Position numbers and translations under genes: made by a program. A stretch of DNA of 64,000 nucleotides from Breoghania sp. (GTDB lineage Bacteria > Pseudomonadota > Alphaproteobacteria > Rhizobiales > Stappiaceae). Of the stretch, positions 41,604 to 54,074 are shown piece after piece (position 1 is the first letter of the stretch; every line of letters begins with the position of its first letter). The stretch lies in the NCBI RefSeq assembly GCF_963674635.1, contig NZ_OY771475.1, forward strand, positions 4,376,666 through 4,440,665, in the 5' to 3' direction. The notes beneath the pieces were generated by a model, which did no database searches, had not been told where the DNA came from, and worked only from the letters and a program-made list of their open reading frames with translations.

Positions 41604-42449
41604 ATGAAACGAGGAATTCTCAGCGAGATGGTTGCCGAAGGTCTCGGCACGTTCATTCTCGTCCTCTTTGGCGTCGGATCCGTCGCCGTATCGGCCTGGA
41701 CGGGAGGTCTTAGTCTCTGGCCGGTTTCGATGATGTTTGCCCTGGGCGTGGCCTTCGGCGTCTATGTGTCGGCCAAGATGACAGGCGGCCACATCAATCC
41801 TGCGGTCACCATCACCATGGCGGTGTTCATGGGCTTTCCGTGGTCCAAGGTCGCGCCCTACATCATTGCGCAATTCATCGGCGCCATGCTGGCGGCAGCG
41901 GCCATCTACTGGTTCTATGCGGATATCGTTGCTGTTTTCGAGACAGGCAAGGAAATCGTGCGTGGCCAGCCCGGTAGCCAGCTCTCCGCGATGGGGTTTG
42001 GAACCTATGCGCCCAACCCGGCGTTTTTCGGCACGACGCCGGAAGCCTTCGCGCAGGTATCGCTGACGAAATGGTTCCTGTCGGAGGCCTTCACCACCGC
42101 CATTCTGGTCTTCGGGGTTCTCTACCTGACCGATCCCCACAACACCGCCGCGCCGGCGGCCAATCTCGCCCCGTTCTTCATCGGCCTGCTCGTCGCGGCG
42201 CTTGTCGCCTATGAAGCTCCGATCTCGATGACGGCGATGAACCCGGCGCGCGATCTCGGGCCGAGGATCATGTCCTACTTCTTTGGCTGGGGCGATATCG
42301 CTCTGCCCGGTCCGCGTGGCGGCTGGTGGATCCCCACCGTCTCCACAATCATCGGCGGCTTGGTCGCCGGTGCGTTCTATCGCAGCTACTATGGGTTCGT
42401 GTTCAAGGCTTACGACACGGACGAACCGTCTGACGAGGAGAAGGTCTGA
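41604..42449 (+). CDS. glpF: Glycerol uptake facilitator (MIP/aquaglyceroporin)
   Basis: A 281-residue channel with six membrane helices and both NPA half-helices: GGHINPAVTITMAV and MTAMNPARDLGPR. The Asp and Arg after the second NPA are typical of aquaglyceroporins. GAGGAG lies upstream of the ATG at 41604. A longer loop between helices 3 and 4 (VRGQPGSQLSAMGFGTYAPNP) and an acidic C-terminus are also seen. Its stop overlaps the dhaK start (TGATG), so uptake of glycerol or dihydroxyacetone is co-expressed with the kinase that consumes it. Confidence 0.93.
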   Translation: MKRGILSEMVAEGLGTFILVLFGVGSVAVSAWTGGLSLWPVSMMFALGVAFGVYVSAKMTGGHINPAVTITMAVFMGFPWSKVAPYIIAQFIGAMLAAAAIYWFYADIVAVFETGKEIVRGQPGSQLSAMGFGTYAPNPAFFGTTPEAFAQVSLTKWFLSEAFTTAILVFGVLYLTDPHNTAAPAANLAPFFIGLLVAALVAYEAPISMTAMNPARDLGPRIMSYFFGWGDIALPGPRGGWWIPTVSTIIGGLVAGAFYRSYYGFVFKAYDTDEPSDEEKV

Positions 42450-43516
42450 TGAAAAAGCTCATCAACAATGCCGAAGACGTTGTCGTCGAGCAATTGAAGG
42501 GATTTGGCGCAGCCCATCCCGAAATCGACGTGCATTTTGACCCGATCTTCGTGAACGTGGCCGGAGGCGTGAAGGATCGCGTCGCCGTCATGTCGGGCGG
42601 CGGATCCGGCCATGAGCCGCTGCATGGCGGGTTCGTCGGCCAGGGCATGCTGGATGCAGCCTGCCCCGGCCCCGTCTTCACCTCGCCCACGCCCGATCAG
42701 ATGTATGAGGCGGGCAAGGCGATCAATGGCGGCAAGGGCATCCTTCAGATCGTCAAGAACTACACCGGCGATGTGCTGAACTTCCAGATGGCCGCCGACA
42801 TGCTGCGCGACGAAGGCATCGAGGTTCGCAACATCATCATCGATGACGATGTGGCCTTGAAGGACTCGCTCTACACCGCCGGGCGACGCGGCCTCGGAAC
42901 CACGGTGTTTGCTGAAAAGATCTGCGGGGCGGCCTCGCTTGAAGGCTATGACCTCGATCAGCTCGCCGCCCTTTGCAAGAAGGTCAACATCAACGGCAAG
43001 AGCATGGGCATGGCGCTCACGCCTTGCATGACCCCGCAGAATGGCACGCCGAGCTTCGAGCTGGCGGAAGACGAGATCGAGATCGGTATCGGCATTCACG
43101 GCGAGCCGGGTGTCGAGCGCACCAAGATCAAGACCGCGGACGAGACGGCGGAAATCCTCACCCGTCACATCCTCGACGACGAAGCCTATACGCGGAAGCT
43201 CTCCGAGTGGGATCCGGCGTCGGGTGACTGGGTGGATACGGATGTCACCGACATCGTGTTCTCAAAGGGCGATGAGGTGATCGCTCTGGTCAACGGCATG
43301 GGCGGCACACCGGTCTCGGAGCTTTACACCATCTATGGCAAGCTTGCGGAGTTGGCGGAAGCGGCCGGAATCAAGATCGTGCGCAACCTCGTCGGCAACT
43401 ACATCACCTCGCTGGAAATGGCGGGCGTCTCGATCACGCTTCTGAAGGTCGATGAGGAGCTGCTCAGGCTCTATGACGCGCCCGTCAAAACACCTGCACT
43501 GCGTTGGGGATGCTGA
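42449..43516 (+). CDS. dhaK: PTS-dependent dihydroxyacetone kinase, substrate-binding subunit
   Basis: A 355-residue DhaK that binds dihydroxyacetone covalently as a hemiaminal and presents it for phosphorylation by DhaL. The N-terminal VMSGGGSGHEPLHGGFVGQGMLDAACPG and NYTGDVLNFQMA are conserved. The substrate-anchoring His is His217 in GIGIHGEPGVER. A VALVNGMGGTP segment lies towards the C-terminus. The start overlaps glpF by one base; dhaL begins two bases after its stop. Confidence 0.96.
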   Translation: MKKLINNAEDVVVEQLKGFGAAHPEIDVHFDPIFVNVAGGVKDRVAVMSGGGSGHEPLHGGFVGQGMLDAACPGPVFTSPTPDQMYEAGKAINGGKGILQIVKNYTGDVLNFQMAADMLRDEGIEVRNIIIDDDVALKDSLYTAGRRGLGTTVFAEKICGAASLEGYDLDQLAALCKKVNINGKSMGMALTPCMTPQNGTPSFELAEDEIEIGIGIHGEPGVERTKIKTADETAEILTRHILDDEAYTRKLSEWDPASGDWVDTDVTDIVFSKGDEVIALVNGMGGTPVSELYTIYGKLAELAEAAGIKIVRNLVGNYITSLEMAGVSITLLKVDEELLRLYDAPVKTPALRWGC

Positions 43517-43518
43517 AA

Positions 43519-44144
43519 ATGACTGATGCGCTTACCTGTCACATCGTCCGGAACTGGATCCGCAAGACCGCCGAAGTGATGGCGGAAAATCGCGCCTATC
43601 TCACGGAACTCGATTCCGCGATCGGCGATGCGGATCACGGCAACAACATGGATCGCGGCTACAAGGCTGTCATCGAGAAGCTGCCTGACGGCGATGACGT
43701 GGGGGCGCTTTTGAAGGCGGTGTCGATGGCCTTGATCTCCAAGGTCGGCGGCGCCGCCGGACCTCTCTATGGCACCATGTTCCTGCAAGCCTCCAAGCCG
43801 CTCATGGGCAAGTCCGAGATCGGCTTCGAAGAGCTGGTGCAGTTCTTCGATGACGCGGTCGCGGGCGTGAAGATGCGCGGCAAGGCGGATGTCGGCATGA
43901 AGACCATGCTGGATGCGCTGGTTCCGGCGGCCGAAGCTTTCCGGGCGGCGGGCAATGTGTCCGACGGTCTGGAGGCCGCGGTTGCGGCGGCCGAAAACGG
44001 CATGAAGGAGACGATCCCGATGATCGCCACCAAGGGCCGCGCGAGTTATCTCGGCGAGCGCTCCAGGGATCATCAGGACCCGGGTGCGACATCCAGCTAT
44101 CTGATTATCAAGGCCTTGCGCGATGCAGCGAGCGAGGCCGCCTG

Positions 44145-44145
<1 letters not shown>
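43519..44145 (+). CDS. dhaL: PTS-dependent dihydroxyacetone kinase, ADP-binding subunit
   Basis: A 208-residue DhaL that carries a tightly bound ADP/ATP, receives phosphate from DhaM and passes it to dihydroxyacetone in DhaK. The Mg-binding Asp cluster is ELDSAIGDADHGNNMDRGY; KVGGAAGPLYGTMF and GRASYLGERSRDHQDPGATSS are the nucleotide-contact blocks. The ATG at 43519 follows the dhaK stop by two bases; an in-frame ATG at 43510 overlaps dhaK. Its stop overlaps dhaM (TGATG). Confidence 0.95.
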
Positions 44146-46640
<2,495 letters not shown>

Positions 46641-46660
46641 GCGGAGGCGAGTTGGTTATC

Positions 46661-46806
46661 GTGGGCGTGGCCCATCCTTCGAGACGGCTCTTCGAGCCTC
46701 CTCAGGATGACGTTATCGTGTTGTTATTCCGATGAAATCATCAACACTCACAACGTCATCCTGAGGAGCACTCGTAAGAGTGCGTCTCGAAGGATGGGCC
46801 ACACCC
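46661..46806. repeat. Large palindromic intergenic repeat made of two inverted units
   Basis: Left arm 46669-46713 (GGCCCATCCTTCGAGACG...CTCAGGATGACGTT) and right arm 46752-46801 (AACGTCATCCTGAGGAG...CTCGAAGGATGGGCC) are inverted copies of one unit of about 46 bases. Each has its own small internal hairpin (GGCTCTTCGAGCC; GCACTCGTAAGAGTGC) where the arms differ. The CATCCTGAGGAG...CTCGAAGGATG motif is, to my knowledge, a dispersed palindromic element in many Rhizobiales. Here two units face each other with a 38-base AT-rich spacer, directly after dhaM. Confidence 0.85.
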
Positions 46807-46880
46807 TCCGTCCCGAAACCTGGCAATGATGAGGGAAAGGCGGAGCGGGGCAACAAGGCCCCGCCCTCTGTCAGTCCGTC

Positions 46881-47912
46881 TTATTTCATGACCTCGGTCC
46901 AGACAGCGGTGTAGAGCTTCTGCACGTCCGGCGGGCATGTGGGCAGGAACTGGCCCGCATCGGCAAGCTCGGCCGGAACCACGATTTCCGGCGCGGTGCG
47001 CATGTCTTCCGGCATGAAGGCTTCGGAGCCGTCGATGCCGTTTGCATAGCCTGCGTAGGTGGAAATCATGGCCGCGTTTTCCGGATCCATGATGAAATTC
47101 AGGAAAAGCTTGGCGTTCTCGACGTTCTTGGCATCCTTGAGGATGGCAGCGGAATCCATCCAGACGGGATAGCCTTCCTGCGGATAGCCATAGGCCACGT
47201 CCGGGTTCCGCTTGCGCACGCGGTAGGAGGAGCCGTTCCAGTTGACGGAGGCCACGACGTCGTTGTTCGACATCTTTTCCGTCATGCCATAGTCCATGGA
47301 CAGCCACTTGGTCTTCGCCTCGACCAGCAGATCACGGACTTTCTTCAGCACCGTCTTGTCATTGGTGCACACGCCCCCGCCCGCATACCAGACGGCCATC
47401 GCCATCACGTCGGACATTTCCGGCACCACATTGACCTTGCCGATCAGCTCTTCCGGCGGGTCCATGAAGATGGCGGAGGTGTTGATGTTGCCGGAATAGA
47501 CGCTGGTATTGACCGCGACGCCCGTGGTGCCCCACTGCCAGGGTGCGGAATAGTGACGGCCCGGATCCCACGGCACATCCTTCCAGCGCGCGCTGACATG
47601 TTTGAAATTCTCCATCTGGTCGGGGCGCGATTCCAGCAGAAGGCCCTTTTCAGCGAAGATCGGCACATAGTTGGCCGACGGCACGACGATGTCGAAGCCG
47701 TGACCTCCCGCAGCCACCTTGGTCAGGGCTGTGGTGTTGGAATCATAGTCGGTGACCGTGACCTTCACCGAATAGGCGTCCTCGAATTTCTTGATCAGCT
47801 CTGGGTTGGTGTAGTTGCCCCAGTTGTAGATGTTCAACTCTCCCTCGGCGTGGGCGAGGCTGGTCGCGGCCAGCAAGGCACCGGCGGTCATGAGCAGTCT
47901 TGATGCTTTCAT
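46881..47912 (-). CDS. Polyamine-type ABC transporter substrate-binding protein
   Basis: A 343-residue periplasmic binding protein of the PotD/PotF family. Signal peptide SRLLMTAGALLAATSLAHA precedes the mature EGELNIYNWGNYTNPELIKKFEDAYS. FDIVVPSANYVPIFAEKGLL and the mid-domain tryptophans (YSAPWQWGTTGVAVN, GGVCTNDKT, SVNWNGSSYRV) follow the family pattern. Spermidine or putrescine is the likely ligand; some members bind other cations or opines. Last gene of the leftward operon, 40 bases after the second permease. Confidence 0.9.
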   Translation of the reverse strand: MKASRLLMTAGALLAATSLAHAEGELNIYNWGNYTNPELIKKFEDAYSVKVTVTDYDSNTTALTKVAAGGHGFDIVVPSANYVPIFAEKGLLLESRPDQMENFKHVSARWKDVPWDPGRHYSAPWQWGTTGVAVNTSVYSGNINTSAIFMDPPEELIGKVNVVPEMSDVMAMAVWYAGGGVCTNDKTVLKKVRDLLVEAKTKWLSMDYGMTEKMSNNDVVASVNWNGSSYRVRKRNPDVAYGYPQEGYPVWMDSAAILKDAKNVENAKLFLNFIMDPENAAMISTYAGYANGIDGSEAFMPEDMRTAPEIVVPAELADAGQFLPTCPPDVQKLYTAVWTEVMK

Positions 47913-47952
47913 GGTTGGATCTCCTCTTCCAATGGCTCTTTCAGGTGGGCTT

Positions 47953-48807
47953 TCAGGATTTGCCGCTTCTTTTTCTTGTCAGGATGAAAAACAGGGTCAG
48001 CAGCAGGACGGTTATCGCCAGCAACACGGTAGAGATGGCGTTGACCTCCGGCGTGATGGAACGGCGCAACTGGCCCAGCATGTAGGTCGGCAGCGTGTCC
48101 TGACCGGCGGTCTTCACGAATTCGGTGATGATCACGTCATCGAGCGAGATGACGAAGGCGAGCATGGCGCCTGCGACGATGCCCGGCGCCATGAGGGGCA
48201 GCGTCACGCGTCGGAAGGTGCGCCAGGGCGTTGCGTAGAGATCGGCGGCCGCCACCTCCAGTGTCGTGTCCATGCCCTCCAGCCGCGCGCGGATCGGCAG
48301 ATAGGCGAAGGGCACACAGAAGGCGGCATGCGCGATGACCAGATAGGCGAGGCCGGAATAGCCGGTGGCGATGCGGATCATGGAAAAGAAGATCAGCAAA
48401 GCGACCGCGGTCACGATTTCCGGCACCATCAACGGTTGGTTGATCAGCATGTAGATCACCGTTCGCCCCCGGAAATCTCCGCTGTGGGTGGTGCCGAGCG
48501 CCGCCAGAGTCGCGACGGTGGTGGCGATTGCGGAGGCGAGCGTGGCGATGACCACGGAGCGGATCGTCGCCTCCTGCACCACGTCGTTCTGCCAGGCAGC
48601 GGCATACCAGTGCCAGGAAAGCCCTTCCCAAAGCGCGATGGAGCTTCCCGCGTTGAAGGAGAAGATCACCAGAACGAAGATCGGGGCATAGAGCGCCGCG
48701 AAGGAGAAAAAGGCGATCGTTGCGAAGCCCGGCATGTCGCGCACGGCAAAGCCGCGTTTCGAGGCACGTTTCGAGCCTGGGGAGACGGGGACGGGCGTGT
48801 CAGTCAT
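47953..48807 (-). CDS. Polyamine-type ABC transporter permease (PotC/PotI-like)
   Basis: A 284-residue inner-membrane permease with six hydrophobic segments and a BPD-transport loop (the EAA-type coupling segment EVAAADLYATPWRTFRRVTLPLMAPGIVAG). A 25-residue basic N-terminus precedes TM1. It overlaps the other permease by eight bases and would form the heterodimeric channel with it. Confidence 0.92.
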   Translation of the reverse strand: MTDTPVPVSPGSKRASKRGFAVRDMPGFATIAFFSFAALYAPIFVLVIFSFNAGSSIALWEGLSWHWYAAAWQNDVVQEATIRSVVIATLASAIATTVATLAALGTTHSGDFRGRTVIYMLINQPLMVPEIVTAVALLIFFSMIRIATGYSGLAYLVIAHAAFCVPFAYLPIRARLEGMDTTLEVAAADLYATPWRTFRRVTLPLMAPGIVAGAMLAFVISLDDVIITEFVKTAGQDTLPTYMLGQLRRSITPEVNAISTVLLAITVLLLTLFFILTRKRSGKS

Positions 48808-49731
48808 GAGCCTTCTCCCTGTTCATCGTGCGCACGTAGAAGATCAGGCCGATGCCGACGATCAGCAGGAGCAGCATGGACAGGGATGCGCCAAGCGGCC
48901 AGTTGCGGCCTTGCCCGAACTGCAATTCGATGAAGCTGCCGATCATCATGTGCTTGCCGCCGCCCAGAACACGCGGTGTCACGAAGGCGCCGAGCGAGGG
49001 CATGAAGACGAGGATGGAGCCCGCGACGATGCCGGGCTTCACCAGCGGCAGGATCACCTTGCGCAGCACCCGCCAGCGGCTGGCATAGAGGTCGTACCCG
49101 GCCTCCACGAGGCGGAAGTCGAAACGTTCCAGCGCCGCATAGAGCGGCAACACCATCAGCGGTAGATAGACATAGGCCATGCCGATGAGAACGGCGGTGT
49201 CGGTGTAGAGGATCTGGATCGGCTCGCTGATCAGTCCCAGTTTCATCAATGCCGTGTTGATGAGGCCGTTGTTGCGGATCACTTCCATGATGGCGAAGGT
49301 GCGAATGAGCAGGTTCGTCCAGAAGGGGATGGTGATCAGGAACAGCCACATGTTGCGTTGGGACGGTGTACGGGTGGCGATGAAATAGGCGGTCGGGAAA
49401 CCCAGCAGGAAGGTGATGAGTGTCGTCAGCACCGACAGGCTCACCGAGCGCCAGAAGATGGAAAGGTGGGCATCGGCGAGCCCGAGCGTGCCGTCGAAGA
49501 TATCGACGGAAAACAGAATGCTGATCCAGGCATCCAGTGTCGGTTGCCATTTCACGCCGCTGTAGTCTCCGGGCGTGAGAAAGGAATAGACAAGAACGAT
49601 CAAAAGCGGCCCGGAGGCCGCGAAGACCAGAAGCATGAGTGCGGGGGTCGAAAGAAGCCAACTGCGTCGGGTCTGTCTTGCCAGCGCGCGGGCCTCGTCG
49701 GTCAGGGGGTCATGGGTGGGACCGGGAACAC

Positions 49732-49735
<4 letters not shown>
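48800..49735 (-). CDS. Polyamine-type ABC transporter permease (PotB/PotH-like)
   Basis: A 311-residue permease with six hydrophobic segments. SILFSVDIFDGTLG and the long periplasmic part after TM1 are typical of PotB/PotH. The coupling segment reads EAGYDLYASRWRVLRKVILPLVKPGIVAGS. Its start overlaps the stop of the ATP-binding subunit gene (ATGA), and its stop is overlapped by the next permease. Confidence 0.92.
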
Positions 49736-50829
<1,094 letters not shown>

Positions 50830-51280
50830 GAATTATCTGGATAGGAAGGCGAACGGGATGTGCGTGCGTGGCGGGACGAAGCTGACCGATGGGAAGTCAA
50901 CGCCCCGTTCCGAGGGGCCTGAAGTGAGGGGGAGTGGGACCTAGGGGCAGTTCGCACGTGACCTGAAAAGCATTCCGATCCACCTTTCTTCTATTTGGAA
51001 TTCGATGGTCTTCATACGCTCCGCTGCGCGATGGGGCGCTTAAAAGCATCGGGGCTTTTTAAAAGACTAGGATAATCCCGTAGCGTATGGCCAGCCCAAT
51101 ATTGCGACCTCGCGCGCTCAAACTTGAGGCATCCGATTTGAAACGGGAAAAAGAGAGCGGCGCATCTGTGCCGCCCGGTCTCTTGGGCAAGGGCGTGGCG
51201 ATGGGCTGGCATGCGATCGCGTCGCTGCCTGATTTTCCGGCAGCGGCGACCTGTTCAGCCAGTGCGTCCCGGTCCTGCCT
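50830..51280. other. Intergenic region upstream of the polyamine-type ABC operon
   Basis: About 450 bases with no supported gene. An AT-richer patch at 51035-51075 holds CTTAAAAGC...GCTTTTTAAAAG, an imperfect inverted repeat that could be a weak leftward terminator for the TPP enzyme or a regulatory element. The ABC operon promoter should be here. Confidence 0.4.
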
Positions 51281-52915
51281 TCAGCCATTCGGATGGATGA
51301 ATGGCCAGGGGCTCACCTCGTCGGCGGGATCGACGGGAACCTCGATCAGGGCAGGGACGTCCGCTGCGATGGCGGCTTCAAGCACACGGTGAAGTTCGCC
51401 GGGCGTTGTGACCCGGTGGCCCGGGATGCCGAAAGCGCGCGCCAGTTCCAGGAAGTCCGGGTTTTCCAGCCGCGACGCGATTTCGCGCCCACCGTAACCC
51501 GTCTGCTGGTCGCGCAAGACGTTGCCGTAGGCCTTGTTGTTGAAGACGATGGTCACGACGCCAAGGCCGTATTGCTTCGCGCTCGCCAGCTCCTGGATGC
51601 CGAAGAGAAAGCCGCCATCGCCGGTGATCGAGACGACCGGCCGGTCGGGATTGGCGGCTTTCGCGCCCAATGCGGTCATGAAGCCGAACCCGAGCGTGCC
51701 CTGATAGCCACTGGAAATGTAGCTGCGCGGGCGCAGGACCGGGAAGGCGAAGTAGGACGCAAAGCCTGCCTGGCAGAGTTCCTCCACGAAGATGCCCTCC
51801 AGCGGAAGCGCCTCGCGGATGATGTGGAGATAGTCCACATGCGGCTTCACGCGCGAGATTTCGGTTGCCGCGCTGAGCTTGGCTGCCGCCACCGCGTCGG
51901 GGATGGGACGAGACTGGTGCCCGGCATTGTGGAGGGCTTTCAGGAGGGCATCGCTGACTTCCTCCGCATCGCCCACAATGGCCGTGTCTGGCTTGAGCCG
52001 GTTCATTTCGGCGGGATCGATGTCGATGCGGATGAGAGGGGGCGGGCCTTTCGGCTTGTCCGTCAGCTGTCCCATGCCGGACCAGCGCATGTAGGGCATT
52101 TCCAGCCGCGAACCGATGCCGATCAGCAGGTCCGTTTGCGGCCAGTAGCGATAGGCGGCATAGGAGGAGAGCCCAAGAGGCTGGTCTTCCGGCATGATGC
52201 CGCGACCGGACCGCAGGGCGGCCACCGGAGCGCCGATTTCCTGCGCGAGCGCCCGGACGGCGGCCGCCGCATGCTGGGCGCCACCGCCCACCATGATCAT
52301 CGGATTGCGGGCCTCGCAAATGCGGTTTACGGCTTCGGCGATCGCTTCTGGCAGCGGCGGGACAGGTGTTTCGGGCCGGGCTGGGGCGAGCGGGCGGACA
52401 TGTTCGCACATTGCCATCGCATCCCATGCCATTTCCACCGCGACCGGGCCGGGCCTGCCTGACAGCATCTGGCGAAAGGCCTCGTTGAGAATGCGCGGTG
52501 CATCGGCGGGGCGCTCGATCCGGGTAGCCCATTTGACCACGGAGCGAAGCGTCGCGAGCTGGTCGGGCAGTTCATGCAGGTGCCCACGTCCTCGCCCGAT
52601 GAACGGTGTGGGGATCTGGCCCGTGATCATCAGGACCGGCGCATTGCAGCCGGCTGCGGTGCAAAGCGCCGCCATGGTGTTCAGCGCACCCGGGCCCGGG
52701 ACCACGGAGAAGACGCCGGGCCGGCCTGTCGAACGGGCGTGGCCGAAAGCCATGTAGGCGCAAGCCTGTTCATGGCGGGCTCCGATGGTGCGGATGCGCT
52801 CGCTTGCGCCATGAAGAGCATCGAACAGTGGATACATCTGGGCGCCCGGCAAGCCGTAAAGCGTGTCGATCCCGTTGGCGATGAGGGCGGCGACGATGGC
52901 TTCGCCTCCACTCAT
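51281..52915 (-). CDS. Acetolactate-synthase-like TPP-dependent enzyme
   Basis: A 544-residue three-domain TPP enzyme. The PYR domain begins SGGEAIVAALIANGIDTLYGLPGAQMYPLFD, with the catalytic Glu in ARHEQACAYMAFGHAR and VVPGPGALNTMAAL. The central domain holds IMVGGGAQHAAAAVRALA. The PP domain has the TPP-Mg motif ITGDGGFLFGIQELASAKQYGLGVVTIVFNNKAYGNV. No regulatory-subunit (ilvN) gene follows, so it is probably a catabolic or specialised decarboxylase or carboligase rather than the biosynthetic IlvB. Start at 52915 with AAGGA upstream; in-frame GTG/ATG codons at 52942-52951 are alternatives. It lies 64 bases from the Crp/Fnr gene on the same strand. Confidence 0.87.
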   Translation of the reverse strand: MSGGEAIVAALIANGIDTLYGLPGAQMYPLFDALHGASERIRTIGARHEQACAYMAFGHARSTGRPGVFSVVPGPGALNTMAALCTAAGCNAPVLMITGQIPTPFIGRGRGHLHELPDQLATLRSVVKWATRIERPADAPRILNEAFRQMLSGRPGPVAVEMAWDAMAMCEHVRPLAPARPETPVPPLPEAIAEAVNRICEARNPMIMVGGGAQHAAAAVRALAQEIGAPVAALRSGRGIMPEDQPLGLSSYAAYRYWPQTDLLIGIGSRLEMPYMRWSGMGQLTDKPKGPPPLIRIDIDPAEMNRLKPDTAIVGDAEEVSDALLKALHNAGHQSRPIPDAVAAAKLSAATEISRVKPHVDYLHIIREALPLEGIFVEELCQAGFASYFAFPVLRPRSYISSGYQGTLGFGFMTALGAKAANPDRPVVSITGDGGFLFGIQELASAKQYGLGVVTIVFNNKAYGNVLRDQQTGYGGREIASRLENPDFLELARAFGIPGHRVTTPGELHRVLEAAIAADVPALIEVPVDPADEVSPWPFIHPNG

Positions 52916-52979
52916 GATGCGTCCTTCATTGGCGGTGTTCACGATCATCACTCCCTGTCATTCTCCCAGGGTATTGTGA

Positions 52980-53732
52980 TCACGAGGCAGGGCTGCTCGT
53001 CAAAGCTTCAGGGCCCCCGATTTGTCGTGGCAGGTTGATGGCGGCGATGCGGTCGTGACATTGGCAGGAAAAGCTGCGCAGCAGCTGTGTGTCGAGAACC
53101 GAGATGGTGCCGCGGGAATAATGGATCGCGCCGCTCTTGAGCAGGTGTGAGCATGCGGCGCTGACGGTGGCGCGCCTCAGGCCCAGAATGTGTGACAGGG
53201 TTTCCTGGGTCAGTCGGAAATTGGAGCCTTCCATGCGTTCGTTTGCGTGGAGCAACCAGCGACTGACGCGTTGGGGCGCGGAATGCAGGCTGTTGCAGGC
53301 CACCAGTTCCATCAGTTGTCCGATCAAGGCGCGGGAATAGAGCAGAAGGACCTTTCGCACACAGGCAAAGCTGCTGATCGCCTCGTCCAGATCCTGAAGC
53401 CGGATGACGGAGGCGTAGCCGCCGATCTGCACCACCGCGCGGCCGAGGGCCACGTCGCCGCCCAGCAAGGCCGTGAACCCCGTGAAGCCCTCTTCTCCGA
53501 TTGAAACCTTCTCGACCGAATAGCCCCTTTCAACCTCCGACAACACCGAAATGATCCCGCTATGCGGGAAAACCGTGTGTTCGAAAGACTGATTTGCCTG
53601 ATACAGGGTTTCTCCCGTGATCAGCTCCCGGGTCGTCATGCGCTTGGCCAGAAACGCCTGGGCTTCGGGGGTCATGGCACGCAATACGCGATTTAGAATG
53701 GGCATCGGGGCGCAATCTGACATGCGCGGCAT
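52980..53732 (-). CDS. Crp/Fnr-family regulator
   Basis: A regulator of about 250 residues. A cyclic-nucleotide-binding-like beta-roll (about 20-130: ELITGETLYQANQSFEHTVFPHSGIISVLSEVERGYSVEKVSIGEEGFTGF) is joined to a C-terminal winged helix with LTQETLSHILGLRRATVSAACSHLLKSG. The Fe-S cysteines of Fnr are absent from the N-terminus, and no strict cAMP-site Arg motif is seen, so the signal is unknown. It resembles the many Crp-like regulators of Rhizobiales. The start is uncertain (53732, 53723 or 53705); the frame is open to 53837. A palindrome lies upstream at 53801-53822. Confidence 0.85.
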   Translation of the reverse strand: MPRMSDCAPMPILNRVLRAMTPEAQAFLAKRMTTRELITGETLYQANQSFEHTVFPHSGIISVLSEVERGYSVEKVSIGEEGFTGFTALLGGDVALGRAVVQIGGYASVIRLQDLDEAISSFACVRKVLLLYSRALIGQLMELVACNSLHSAPQRVSRWLLHANERMEGSNFRLTQETLSHILGLRRATVSAACSHLLKSGAIHYSRGTISVLDTQLLRSFSCQCHDRIAAINLPRQIGGPEALTSSPAS

Positions 53733-54074
53733 GTTACGTGGAAAACACTTGGCCGTACAAGTTGCCCAAGGCCTTTCCGATGTAAACAGACTGTCTTGAT
53801 ATAAGTACGTTTTCGTACATAAGAAAATCAGATACAAGAACCTACTGGGCGCTTATCCTGCCCTTACAAAGATTCGGAAGATGCACTCTGGAATACGATG
53901 CGACGCCATCCTGATCGATCGGCAATCTCGTTTGTAGCGCTCCCGGGTGAGTAAGGCAGGATGAACGCAAAGATCGTCGTGATGCAGGGACAATGGGTCT
54001 CCGATATCCTCGGTCATGACCTGCAAGGCGTGTTCGACGGTCCGCATGGGTAAAAAAGACGGGTTTCACGTGCA
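53733..54074. promoter_or_regulatory. Divergent promoter region between the Crp/Fnr and GGDEF-EAL genes, with a palindrome
   Basis: ATAAGTACG...CGTACATAA (53801-53822) is a near-palindrome with a TTTT centre, matching at 7 of 9 arm positions, about 70 bases ahead of the regulator gene; it may be an autoregulatory site. The rest of the 340 bases has only opposite-strand short frames without similarity. Confidence 0.45.

Noticed and set aside
51281..52915. Annotation as biosynthetic acetolactate synthase IlvB
   Set aside because: No small regulatory subunit gene is adjacent and the neighbours are a Crp/Fnr regulator and an ABC transporter.
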